This document shows, piece by piece, positions 1-12,303 of a stretch of 64,000 bases of DNA. The translations under genes were made by a program, and so were the position numbers. The DNA comes from Halichondria panicea (Eukaryota; Porifera; Demospongiae; Suberitida; Halichondriidae), in the NCBI RefSeq assembly GCF_963675165.1, contig NC_087383.1, positions 5,496,839 through 5,560,838 on the forward strand. Direction: 5' to 3'. The notes beneath the pieces are model-generated. The model searched no databases. It was not told the DNA's origin and saw only the letters and a list, made by a program, of their open reading frames with translations. How positions within the stretch are numbered: the first letter of the stretch is position 1; the number at the start of each line of letters is the position of its first letter.

Positions 1-3000
1 CAACGGCTAGTCGCAGCATTTCCTTCAGCTTGTGATAACTCGGGTACGGGGGAAGGTCAAGTCGATTGAAACTGTAAGAGGGAGAACAATAACAGTCATA
101 TCAGGCAGGTACAGTGAGGCCTGTCTATTTTGGCAGCCTACCACCCTAAAAGCAGATCACCTCTAGTACATAACTAAGGTTTATACTTCAGACCCAAAGT
201 CTCCATACCATGTGGCCTGTGTTAGCAAGGCCACCTCTTTATTACAGCCACTATTGGTCTATGTGTGGTTCGCTGTATTTATAGGAAAAGTGGAGATGCT
301 ATGTATGATGTACGTATAGGTTTCAAAACCACAGACAGAAACAAACTTTGACAAATGGAGCCTTTGAAAGTATGTGCTACAATCATGTAATTTACAATTT
401 CAGTCGATTCTGAAAAACAGTAAGGGGCTGTGGGGTAGCTTTTAATCATTGACAAAGCTAATACGTATTGACTGAGAACGACAGAGAACTTGACCTTCTA
501 CTGATTGTATTGTGCTACAGGTGTAGTATACATGTACACGTAGCTTTACTATATTTATCAGACACAGTAGACACTAGCACACTCACCATGTGTGTGCTCT
601 CGGTAGGGAGTCTGGTTGACCGTATCTTTTGATGCAAAACCTGCGAGGTCCTTGGCTACCTGTAATGTGTTACGTATTAAATTTTATATAATTATACATG
701 TACTACATGTAGCTGGTACACTTGTAGTAAGACCAGAGTACATATACATACAGTAGAACCAATTATCCACTCGGCGAATAACTGAATGGATAAACCACGC
801 CTAGTTCTGTACAAGGTCCACCCACATAATTGATAAAGCAGTGCAAATGGGTTAGGGCACATTATTATGGTAAACAAATGTTATTTGTGTGCATACGCCT
901 AACACCTCTTCCCACCCACATCACTCTTCACCCTCCCACACACAGCATCCACCCACACACCTTGGAGTTCAGAGAATCCATTCATGGGCACTTTAGAAGT
1001 GCCTGTCACGAACTGCAGTAGCCGGGCTCTCATTTCATTATCGTAATTCTCTACAGCTTTCCAGAACCACACCGCAACGTTGTCGTGCGGTGCGTAGCCA
1101 TCATAATCTGTGTTCCTGCGCCAGTCATCCATATCAATCACAGCCAGACCACCGAGGAGGTACTAAAGTGGTTGAAACAATCCGAATATTTAAGCGTGAA
1201 TAACGGCAGCGGTGATATTAATTCATGGAACACACATGTTAAGGCAGTTACACGTACATGCACATGTACATCTAATTTGCTAACTGCAACATGTACATAC
1301 ACATGTAAGCTAGTGCTCTACACAAATCTGAAGTGGACTGTACAAAGAATGCTGGACATTATTATGTGCGTGGCAACATTATTCTAAGGCAGACACTATA
1401 AGATAGTCTCACCTCCATCTCCCTCTCATCAAACACCTTGATCAGTCGAAGTGGAATCAGGTCAGAGAAACCCTGTAACGGAGAAATGAAAACAAATAAT
1501 AAATGTGCATAAACATTTGAAACACAAACTGATGTACCTACAATTGGGTTTTTGTTCAGTACATATACATGTACATGTATGTGTTATTGATAGTCTGTTT
1601 CTTGCCCCTTAGCTACATAATTAGTACATTTACTAACTCTTGGCTGTAAATTATACTGTACCCTGATATATTAACTACTGATGGCTCATAAAGCATGAAT
1701 TTATTCCAAAATACTGTGTGTCATACGTACATGTACATGTACATGTAGTTCTGTGTACCTTTAAGAATGCCTTCATTTGGTCTTGTACTCGGTCACTGAA
1801 CCGCCACTTCATCATAAGGCTGTACAAGTGAGGGAAGGGGAGGGGGGAAATAAATACTATACAATAATAATAATTATTATAGCTATTAATTTGACCACAA
1901 AATCGTTCTTAGTATAATTATGTTGATCATGATAAAACATCATGCATTTGCATACTTGTACAACTTAGGGTATTTTTGACTACATATAGATTTACGTACA
2001 TGCATGTATACAAAAAGGATGAACTACTATTGTTTGAGGGAGTAAATACACTCACTGCATGCTGTACACGTTATCAAATAAATACGCAAGTCTCACTCAC
2101 TCAAGGTACGCCTTCTTGTTGGCCTCGGTAACGGGGATGTTCCTGCCATTAGGCTTCAGATCCACCACAGTCAACTAAAGTGTGCATGTGCATAGTTTAC
2201 ATTAGGTGTGTTGAGTTTTAGCTGATAGTGCTTAGGATCACAGTACGGAAATCTTCGCATGGAAAACCAAATAGTTAACTTGTTCATGTGGTTGTAGTAC
2301 GCGGTTGTAATGAAACCTCGAATTAAAGCAGCGTATAGCTAGCTAGCTCTATGTAAAAATATCATTTTTCACCTCTCCAAAGACGGATGAGTTGACACTG
2401 TAGTCGAGACAGAGAGGTTCCGGGTCATTGTCAAGAATGTACTGGAAACTGTGATACATCTCTACGTCCTGCAGGGGGACGAGTATTATTGTCACAATAA
2501 TTAAATGTACAGGATACAATTGTGAATTGTTAGAGTAACGACCCTTACCAAACTATACTACAGCAGGTAATTTTTAAGTGAATTTCAATAAGCCAAATAC
2601 ATGTACACATGGCGTACACTGTTGGCGTAAAATGTGTGCTTGAATAACTTAAGGTGGGGTCGCCGTATGCACGATTTTTATCCAATTCACGAAATTGAAC
2701 CCTAGGCAATCGTCATAATAGTCAACGCTCAGCATATGCAATGTACCTGCACTTTTATTACGTAGAAACATAGTCATGTGACTCACCACAGCCTGCATGT
2801 CCTCCAATGTGATGGCTTTGCTCAACATCATTTTGTAGAACGGGCGAATAAAGAAAGCTGCATAGGTGGGAAATACATGTACAGTGAAGCCTGTCTATTA
2901 CCTTTACTAAACTGCACACGTAGAATACAGCAGGTTATGGGACCCAAAGCCTCTGCATGCATGGACCTGTATTAGCAGGCCATCTCTTCATTAAAGGCCC

Positions 3001-3231
3001 AAGGGTGACTGCTATAAAACAAGTACTACGTACTGATGATACTACTATATACTTCGGTCAAAATGGTGTAATTATATCAAAGACACACACACCCACCATC
3101 AATTAGCCTGTTGTGGTAGACAGCCATGCCGCAGATCCTGCCCACAAATCTGAAGTATTCGAGATGACGTTCATTGTACGCACCAGAGTTGGGGCTGATT
3201 TGAAGTGTGTAGTCGTCACTGTGTGTGTGTG

Positions 3232-3269
<38 letters not shown>

Positions 3270-6200
3270 GGGGGGGGGGGTGGGGAGTTTGAAAATACAA
3301 AATTTTGGGGGGATTCCACTTTACACTTTGTGCATCCAAAACACAAACGTACTGTACATGTAACCATGCAACCATGCATGCATTAATGCAATAGCCATGC
3401 ACACATTGAAACCTGCACAAGCAATTGCCTCACCTTGCTGAGTACTCAAATAGCCCGTAGTAGGGATTAAACATTTCATGGGAGAGCAAATGAAACCACT
3501 CCCTAGCCACACCCCCATAATCCAGACCCGTCTCTCCCTGGAACTCCACGTACAGTCGTGCCTTGAGTGTCTCAATGTCGCGTACATTCATGATAAAGTT
3601 GTAAGAGTCCTCGAACACTTGCGAACGTCGACACGGTATCTTACATTGACGAGGAATTTGGTGCTGTGGGGAGGAGAGTGAGGTTGATATCTGGTGCAAC
3701 AAAATTATTACGTTCTATATGTACATGTATTAAAAATGATTGCTTGGTACATTTTTGAGTTCAAAATATTCTAGGCAAAGATGTACATGTACAGCGAAAT
3801 TTGTCACCCTTGAGCCAGACCAACAGTTGGTGTCAGTAAAAAAGAGGTTAGCCTACTTAATTACTCATGTCCAAAGTTTAAACATGTGCTATGGATGTGT
3901 TGGAACCTATTAACCTCAGGCTGTACGTACATGTACTGTATGACCTGCTTATAGGATGATAGACAGTACTGTAACAGTACACATAGGTTCTGACACACAA
4001 CTTATGTACTCACCTTTGGCCCGAGTTTTGATCTGAAGTTGACGTATTTTTGCTTGTAATCGCGAGAGTACTGGATTTTCTGTACAAATTAAGATAAATA
4101 ATATGATATCAGTAACATGATAATGAAATCCTCAGGGGTGGCACAACGACACAACTACATGTATGTACATGTACATGTGCATGTACATGTACTAATACAA
4201 GCGCTGTGCAAAGGCCAAAACCATATTTCCAAAGGTGCATGTACATGTATACTACAAAATGGTTCCACTATATTAAAACGTACATACGCAACACTGCTGC
4301 AGCAGACAGATATAATAATTATAGACTTTATATCGTAGTACCCTAAATATAACACTCACATAAGTGGGCTTGTTCTTGGCGAGCAACCGTGGGTCCTCCC
4401 ACTGAGTGGAGTGAGTGACTGTACCAAACAATAATTATACAGTGAATTATGTGATGACGTACATGTAATCTATCAATTTTAAATTACAAGATGCAAACAT
4501 TGCAAAACGTACTGTGATCAACGTAGAAGATCCTTCCATCTGGCATCTGCTTCACCTCCCAATTGGACTGCATGTGTGTGTGTGTGTGTGAAGTTAGGGA
4601 TTAGTGTAGGCATGTATACATGTATAAATAGTATGAGACATTATAAATTCGTACAAGTTAGTCTATAAAGTGCCCTAGACTACATGTACATGTAGTTACC
4701 GGCAATGGTCCAAGCTCATCCTCTTTGGCCAGTCTCTGAGAGGTCTCCATTGGGTGTTCCCAGACTGTGCGGTGAGTGTTGTGGTCCACGTAGTACGTCC
4801 GTCCATCCTTGGCCTTACGCACCTCCCAGCCAGGGGGGAGGTCCTTGTCCTGAGGGGAAGGAGGTAAACTAATCACACACACCATACTTGTACTTATATT
4901 TAATTGTGTACGGTACATGTACATTTTTTGGGGGGGGGAAAGCACACAATGTTGGCTGTAGAGAAAGGATTCATAATCAAAAACACACTAGCATCATGCA
5001 TGCACACAGAAAGGATCTTGGACAGTAATGTTCCAATAGCCTCGACTAGAGTGATAGTTGATCTTACAAATACACCGCATGTGTGTCTGCTTCAAATAAC
5101 ACACATCTAATTATTATTAGCGTCCTCTAACACCACTCTCCTCCATGCCATGTACCTGCTCAGCTTGTTGGGCCCCGTGTCCTGTTTCTTCAGAGGTGGG
5201 TCGTCTCTCCAAGAGGCGTGGCTTCTCCCAAGTGGTGGAGTGAGTGTTGTGATCAATGTAGTAGATACGACCGTCTAGGGACATGCCAGCCACCCAGCCA
5301 GCCGCGAGTCCCTCAGACTGTGAGGGAAAATGGGGAAGCTTGGCCATGAAGAAAGGTTCCACTGAACATTATAGTAAATCACGTGTACATGCATGTATAG
5401 CACTGAAGCAAAAGAGTCATTACATAAGCTGTTATAGTCTCACCGCTCTCTGTAGAGCTGTTGTTAGCTGAGGTGCTTCAGTTGACCCTAGCAATGAAGC
5501 CCCACCCACTGAACCAGTGGTGACCACAGGCGGTGGTACTGAAGCTGTGGCTTCACCCACAATAGCGGCTATAGCGGCTGTAGGAGTACCGACCTCTGCA
5601 GTGCTCGTCTCAGTGGCAGTTGGTTCAGCTGGTGGTTGTTCCCCAACCAAAACTAAGTGTGAAAATTAAGGTAGTGAAATGGACACCATTGGTAAAAAAA
5701 CCTTCTTACTTATTATAGTTTGTACTGTATTGCATGTGCTCTACATGTACGTCATACATGTACGTGTAGCTAATTGCTATTACTTACCCCAATCGTCCTG
5801 CTGTGTGGACGGTCCCAGTCCAGTACCTGTGTGCTGTGTGGACGGTCCCAGTCCAGTACCAGCTCCGGCGTCAGGTGGACGTGAGTCTTCCGATACAGTG
5901 GACTCTGACCTCTCTATTATCACCTGTAGTGGTACATGCACATGTACGTGTACATACATGTATATATAATAAGTTTTCGACCTTTCAATCAAACCAAAAT
6001 TACTATAGCCTCAGAACAAAAACCACTTAAATTTCTATTGAAGAAAATGTGATACATGAGTTGGTAATAATTATAACAAAGGTGGGGTTGTCACTATCCA
6101 CATACATGCAAAAGGATCAGTACATGCTTGAGTTCACTACCCCAGCATTATTCACAAAGCTGTTAACTCACATCGATACTAGTGGACCTCTCTTGGAACC

Positions 6201-9200
6201 TCCTCCGAGCACCTACTGCATTCTGGAGCTCCTGGGTTAGGGCCGCTGGGATGTTGGATGGTCGTCGTAGCGACACACGGTGCAGGTCACGATTGACAAA
6301 CATTTGGCGACGGTTAGAGTCAACTCTCATCTCCCAACCTGTATTAAGAATAAAATTACACATAAGACTATGTTCAACAATTATAGCACTGAAGGCAATT
6401 GAATTAACAGCATGAGTACACCCATTTAACAATTATCGTAATTCTTCTATGAAATAATATACATATAATTATGTTAATAACAGCTAGTGGAACGTCTTTA
6501 TGGCCATTAAGAGAGCATGTACTGTACTAACCTTCAGGCAGTACAGTGTCATCTTCATCACTGTCAGCCGTTGACTCTGGAGCAGGTGAGGCTCCTGGAG
6601 AAGTGTGTGTGGCTTCAGGGGTGGTGGGTGCGGTCAGTGATAGGGACGAAGCAGTGAGGGATGGTTGTGTGTGTGCACGAGCACGGGGAGGTTCTTCAAA
6701 CACATAGTACACCTGGAGACCTCCCCTGTATAATAAACAAGAGACTGATCATTATGCATGTACATGTATAATTAGTATTATAATACTGGAGAACACTTTC
6801 TGAAACGCATTAATAATTAGTACATGTGCACCAGTCAACAAAGGTACATGTACACGTATGAATATTGTTCACCACTGGTACACACACCTCCACTGCATGT
6901 ACCTTCCCTCACACACCACACACATATCTCAAAACCCCCTCACCCTTCACCACACCCACTCACCAGGTCTCCTCGTGCTCCCGAGCCTTGTGTAGTCTCT
7001 TCTGCAGGAACTCTTGCCTCATCTGCCGTACATGTGGAATGCTCATAGCTCCAGTGAAATGGCTGTCAGAGTACTTATCCTTGAGGGCGAGAGTAAGAAG
7101 ACGACCGACACTCTTTATGTCATCAATCGTAGTGACAGCCACGTCAGACTGAATGAATGGGAGACCAATAAAATGTATGTACATGTACTCATGGTGCGCG
7201 TGTATACTAAAGTGGCTGAGGGCTTCTAAATCACATGGACACCGACAAAACAGTGTCTAACTCATTTAGATACTAGTGCGCAAGCGTAAACCGCTTGACT
7301 ACAATAAAATTACTTGACAACGGAATACTAGGTGTACTAAGCAGGCATACTAAGTCCCATAGTATACCTGCTCTGAGGCACTTTTCCCATGTACTTCCCA
7401 TGTAGATCTTATCAACTAGTGTCTAATAGTGTACATAATTGTATACACATGTACATGTACAGCACTGTGAATACATGTACCATCTGTGTAGCAGGTTATT
7501 TATGTATGGTGAAATATTTTGTATGCGCAATAGGTTTACGCAACATTGAATTACGAGTGCATACGCTTTCAGAGTCTCCGCCATGAACGATTTTCATGCA
7601 TGTACATGCACATAATTATACAGATGGGCACAGAGCAAAAAGTACTGCAAGCTAGTGCAGTGACATAATCCATAATAGATCAGTTATTAAATGTATGTAC
7701 ATGCGAGGGCTCAATTTTGAGCTAATACGAAAATTTGCACTAACAAAATAAGAGCACTTTTTGTGTACAAAACAACCCCTCAACAAACAACATAAGCGAT
7801 CTCTGTATAATGGCCTAAACTTTGTTTCCCAAATGTACCCAGCATAAAGATGCACTTGTAGCACAGGCTGCACGTTATGTGATACCTACAGCTGACGTGA
7901 TCCTTTACCAGGATCAGGGTCTCAGTAGAAAGCTAGAATTGTGGTTTGTTGCTTCTTTATTATTGTATAACTGAACACTCCTCTGGTTTCTATGGTAGTT
8001 TTATTACTCATGTCAACAGCCGAGGGTTAGCACTTCAGTGATCTAGTTTAAACAGTTATGTAAACATAGTACTACATACTGTACATATTGCGTATACATG
8101 TACTGTACATGTAGACTGTAGACTATACATGTACATGCATCACCTCAGAACAAACAAACATACCATATGTAGCTTCAAACACACAGCTAGCATTTGGGAC
8201 TGAAACCCTGACTAGAGTCCCAAATCATTCTCCCAACAGTGGAATGCAATTAAACACCCAAAGTAATCCCCCACAGGAAGTACAAAGTGTTAAGGTACAC
8301 ACACCTCACACACTCCAGGATGTGCATGTAATGTATACACTTTAGCTCACAACAAATATTCATACGACATTCCCAAACTCATGTTTTTGAGAAAATACAA
8401 CTCCAAGATTTCCCAAAACAGTCTTACTAGAGTGAGAATTGGGGTTGGAAGAATTCTTATTTATCGTATTTACTTGATTAAACGCCCATGGTAAAAGCTG
8501 TCTTTGTCAATAAACGCCCCTCTTAAATAATCGCCCATGTATGGGGCGTGGCACTGTGGGTGGAGCTGAATTAACACGTGGAACCAGCTGAAACAAGGGC
8601 AGCATAGAATAAATAGATACTATTTATGATGGCAGAGAGGACACAGAGGGAGAAACATCACTCCTACGACTTAAGATTGAAGCTGAGAGCTGTAGCAGCA
8701 GCCAAAAAGAGCATAATAACTGCTGATGAGCAAGAGTTTGAAGTAGACAAAACAATAAACGCCCGTTTCGAATAAGCACCCATCTCGTTTAAACGCCCCC
8801 TCTACAGATGCTGCTAGGAAATAAAAGCCCGGGCGTTTAATCAAGTAAATACGGTACTTTGTTCAAGCATTTATTTATACACCTTAATTATATTATAATG
8901 CGTAAATCTTGTATTAGCTATTACATGTAAGTAAAAGCCTTACAAGCAGGTAGGAATTGTATGTAGGGCCAAAAAATATTTTAATTCCTATCAACAATAA
9001 TCAGTGTACAAAACATTCATTACAAAGGACAACATCACGAATGTCATATTCATCACTACACTGTACTCACCACACACGGAGACGTTTCTGGGTCAGTGTC
9101 ACTAAAGTCAACATGGAAAACTGCCCTCCCTAGAAAGTCGTCCGAGATCTGCAAGGGAAAAATCAATCAACAAAGGGGTTACTGAAATTCTATGAATCAA

Positions 9201-10650
9201 GCCGCATGGACAGTACATGTATAACTGTTTGTACATGTAGCTTACTAAAAGGTTCTCATCAAACAAGTCAAAGATTACTGTGAACTTTCTCTCGAGCACG
9301 GCAACCTAAAACAATCAGATAATAGCATGGTTAGTACATACATGTGATGATAATTAATGTACAACTGAACACAGTTTACATGCAGTGAATATCAAGCTAG
9401 TACTTTAGCTCTTGCTATCACAAACAACTTACATCAAAATCAAGAACTTCATTCCACTTTGGCCGTAAGGTCTGAGCAATAAAAGAAGAAGTTCGTCCTC
9501 ACAATAAGAATACAAACCGCTTCAACTTTATATAATATTATTATAGTGCATCGTACAGAATTGTCTGCACAGGCGTACAATACATACATACATACATACA
9601 TACATGTACATGCATGTATCTGCAATGTAATGTGCATGGAAAAGAATGGCTACAGCCAGCCTAGTCAGCCTTAGTATGTGTATTATGTAGCCTTAGTCAT
9701 TGCAAGGGGCAAGTCCCACCTATTTCAGTGGCTTAGGACAATGATTAACCATTGTGGGGGCATTGTTGTACACAAAGCTGAGCAGAGAGTACATATACAT
9801 GCAGCGCAGCCTGTGGTAGACCAACAGTCCAACAGTGGATGATAAAGAGGTGGCCTATTAGACAGGTACAAATATAATTATACTATGCATGGAATACTAT
9901 GCATGGAGACTTGGGGTCCAACAACCAAAATTTAGTATAATTTTAGAAGGTGACCTGCTTATAGGGTGACCGCATAGACAGGTTTCACTGCATTAATTGT
10001 AGTACCTTCTTTATAGCCGAAGTCTTGTGGTGACCGCGAATGTTTATAGCATTGTAGAATGACACCTTGACATATGGATCACTGTGTGTTGTGTGTGTGT
10101 GTGGTGGGTGTGGTGGGTTTGAGGTTCATGGGTGTAGGGTACGTGTGGGTGTGGAGAGTGGTGCATGAGGTGTGTGATGGGTATGTGATGTGCATACAAC
10201 AATTTGCCACTAAGAGTCCTTGTTATCAGCTGGCTCAGACAATGCTTACACGTAATATCCTACCTCGCCCAAACCAAGAGAATATTACGTAAGCTTACAA
10301 AGCCTCAAGGACACAATCGTATTATGTAAGTTTATCTTTACAGCACACACGGTATAGTGACATACATGCACTCACCTGAGCCCGAACACATCCCTCTTCT
10401 GTAGACCATACGCTTGGTCAATGAGTAAACGAAGCCTCTGAAATAACATGAACTTCAAGTTTAGTACGATGCACTTATACGTATACAGGCATGCTGTAAA
10501 AGCTATGCACATTCCATAAATGTAAGGCACTCATGAAGACAAGGCATCTAGATAGCTATAATAATTTTATGCAGATTATTTATAGTAAATAATAATTAGT
10601 ATAATTATTAGCTTGTTGGCTCTTACCCTGTGGCCTCTTCGCGTAGACAT
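1..10650 (-). CDS. NEDD4: NEDD4-family HECT E3 ubiquitin ligase (C2-WW4-HECT), C-terminus cut by window edge
   Basis: Transfers ubiquitin to substrates, usually membrane proteins bound through PPxY motifs. Exons, 5' to 3': 10650-10627, 10437-10376, 10081-10006, 9471-9433, 9305-9246, 9148-9071, 7148-6964, 6725-6532, 6338-6172, 5923-5788, 5652-5444, 5317-5156, 4849-4700, 4567-4513, 4418-4360, 4079-4014, 3663-3434, 3218-3097, 2857-2787, 2468-2373, 2174-2101, 1819-1759, 1472-1413, 1162-961, 659-587, 71-1. About 927 codons are visible and phases agree throughout. A C2 domain ([26 protein letters not shown]) fills about residues 9-130. A degenerate WW lies near 236-265, then WW domains near 412, 467 and 514 ([45 protein letters not shown]). 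HECT follows from about 575 ([26 protein letters not shown]). The catalytic Cys is in RAHTC. Only the last few residues should be missing. ITCH/WWP-type is the main alternative. Confidence 0.93.
5788..5923 (-). other. Low-complexity linker exon of the HECT ligase with a short tandem repeat
   Basis: The exon encodes an acidic Ser-rich stretch followed by two direct copies of GTGLGPSTQ, ten codons apart, with near-identical DNA. It joins the next exon, a Pro/Thr/Ala-rich linker, between the degenerate WW1 and WW2. The repeat is a recent in-frame duplication in a disordered linker. Confidence 0.7.
7149..9070. other. Large intron 6 of the HECT ligase, repeat-filled
   Basis: This 1.9-kb intron has no host exon that I can find. 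It contains a repeat copy (about 7195-7395) related to one at 46484-46690 and a TIR element at 8464-8854. The rest is AT-rich with many TACATGTA-type palindromes. Confidence 0.6.
8464..8854 (+). mobile_element. TA-flanked TIR element with remnant pogo-like transposase N-terminus
   Basis: Terminal inverted repeats of about 24 bp (CGTATTTACTTGATTAAACG at the left, its complement at the right) are flanked by TA dinucleotides. From 8626 a 50-codon reading frame runs inside: an ATG, a basic start, [17 protein letters not shown], then a stop. That pattern resembles the helix-turn-helix start of pogo/Tigger transposases. The copy is probably an internally deleted, non-autonomous derivative inserted in a ligase intron. 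Confidence 0.65.
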
Positions 10651-12303
10651 CTCAGCTTATGTTTTTGGTGTACAATAGTGGAGCCAGAAAGCATAAATTA
10701 GTATAGTAGAAGGCTATCTACTATTTATACTATAAATTTGAGTGGGTGGGTATGGATCACTACAGCACAGGTGCTGGTACAGATCAGAGTACAGATTAGC
10801 AAGTGCAAGCATAGATACTGTACACTCCGTGGATGTGAAACACTTCCGCCCACTACCAAAAGTCCTGAAACACTCATTGCAACGGATGACACGGACGGAG
10901 TATCCGGAATTCCGTATAGTATACGGAATCTACTGCATGGATACAATAATAACAGTAACTACGTGTGAGTGATCAGACAACTGAAGCTCCCAGTCCAAGT
11001 TCTTCCAGTGCTAACTGATTCTCTGCGCAGGGAGAGCCAAGAGAGATGTTCATGAATGAAAGTGGAGATGCAGAAATCATATTGGAACCTGACAAATCTA
11101 GATCTAGCTACATGTACACTGCTGACTTAATTTTTGTGATGACATTGTATATAGCACAGCATGTATACGTATGCACACAGAATAGTATATAGGCAGGCAT
11201 CCATGCATGGAGATAGACTTAGTAATAGACAACTAAATGGACAACTAAAACTGATTTAAAGTTGAAGGAGGATTCTTCTTCGTCTTATCGCTACTTGTGC
11301 TCGTACACTTGTTTGTTAGTCTTGCATCAGGGAATAATTATGCTCCTTTCCGCTTCCTTTGGTGATAGAGCATTACCTAAATTAAAGATATGTATGTTAG
11401 AATGCACGTAATAATTTACTCCGGCCGCTGTAGGATCATGTATGCATTATCATCATACAGTACATTTGTATGAGTAAACATGTTCACCATAAAGACACGC
11501 TTTCCTGAAATAACAAAACATTTACTGAGGGTCAAAATAGATTCTCCTGGTATAAGGACATCTATATTATTGAATGACCACATCATTTAAGTGATGGAGC
11601 TTTTTGTTGGCAAGATCGCCTAACCACAAGATGAGTACCGTTAAACACCTAAATTTGACCTATCATTCAGTTTGCTGCTAGCCTTATACATTTCCTTAAG
11701 TGCTGAACACATTCTCCCGGTACTTCACTTCATAGACTAACAAGAAAGCAAAGCGAAATGTTCCAACCATAAACCCAACCAAAGATCGCCTAACCACAAA
11801 CTTGTCACCTAGTAAGTTACAGACAAAAATGAGCTCCAAAAGGCTATCCACTAATAATGCAGGCTCAATATACATGCTCTATGATAGACTTACCTCCTAC
11901 CTACGAGTACAGCAGACCTTCTCCTCAACTGAAGCTACAAGTGCGCAGCTGTGCAAGAAAAACAACACTAAAAGTGTCTGTTTCTGCAGCTGGGTGCCGT
12001 TGCAGTGAGTGAACACGAATACTCCGTAATCTCTCCGTATACTACCTACGTTTCACATCCACGGAGTGTACAGTATCAGTGACACATAAACCCACCCACA
12101 CAATAAGAACTCAAGTACAGTCCCGTGACTTGACCCCCAAAATAGGAGGAACCCTTTTGAAGTTTGTGATCGCATATCGATATCGAGCTTTGTCGCGTCT
12201 TGCCAAGATACCTGGAGCTTGGAACCGCCTAAGGAGACCTGTTCATTTGTGTTTGGAGTTTCTAGTTCAATAGGATACCCGTTCAATATATTGAAGGCTA
12301 AAT
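10651..12303. promoter_or_regulatory. Divergent intergenic region between HECT ligase and SCAMP
   Basis: It separates the start codons of two head-to-head genes by about 1.65 kb, so it should hold both promoters. No TATA box stands out. It contains a 28-bp inverted repeat (10814-10841 and 12050-12077, core CACTCCGTGGATGTGAAAC) whose arms are 1.2 kb apart. No convincing coding exon was seen. Confidence 0.5.

Noticed and set aside
2649-2975. Overlapping short open frames near 2649-2975
   Set aside because: The real signal is the HECT exon 2857-2787; the rest reads through introns.
3267-3281. Poly-G run as a G-quadruplex signal
   Set aside because: It is one uninterrupted tract beside a TG microsatellite, more likely slippage than a functional element.
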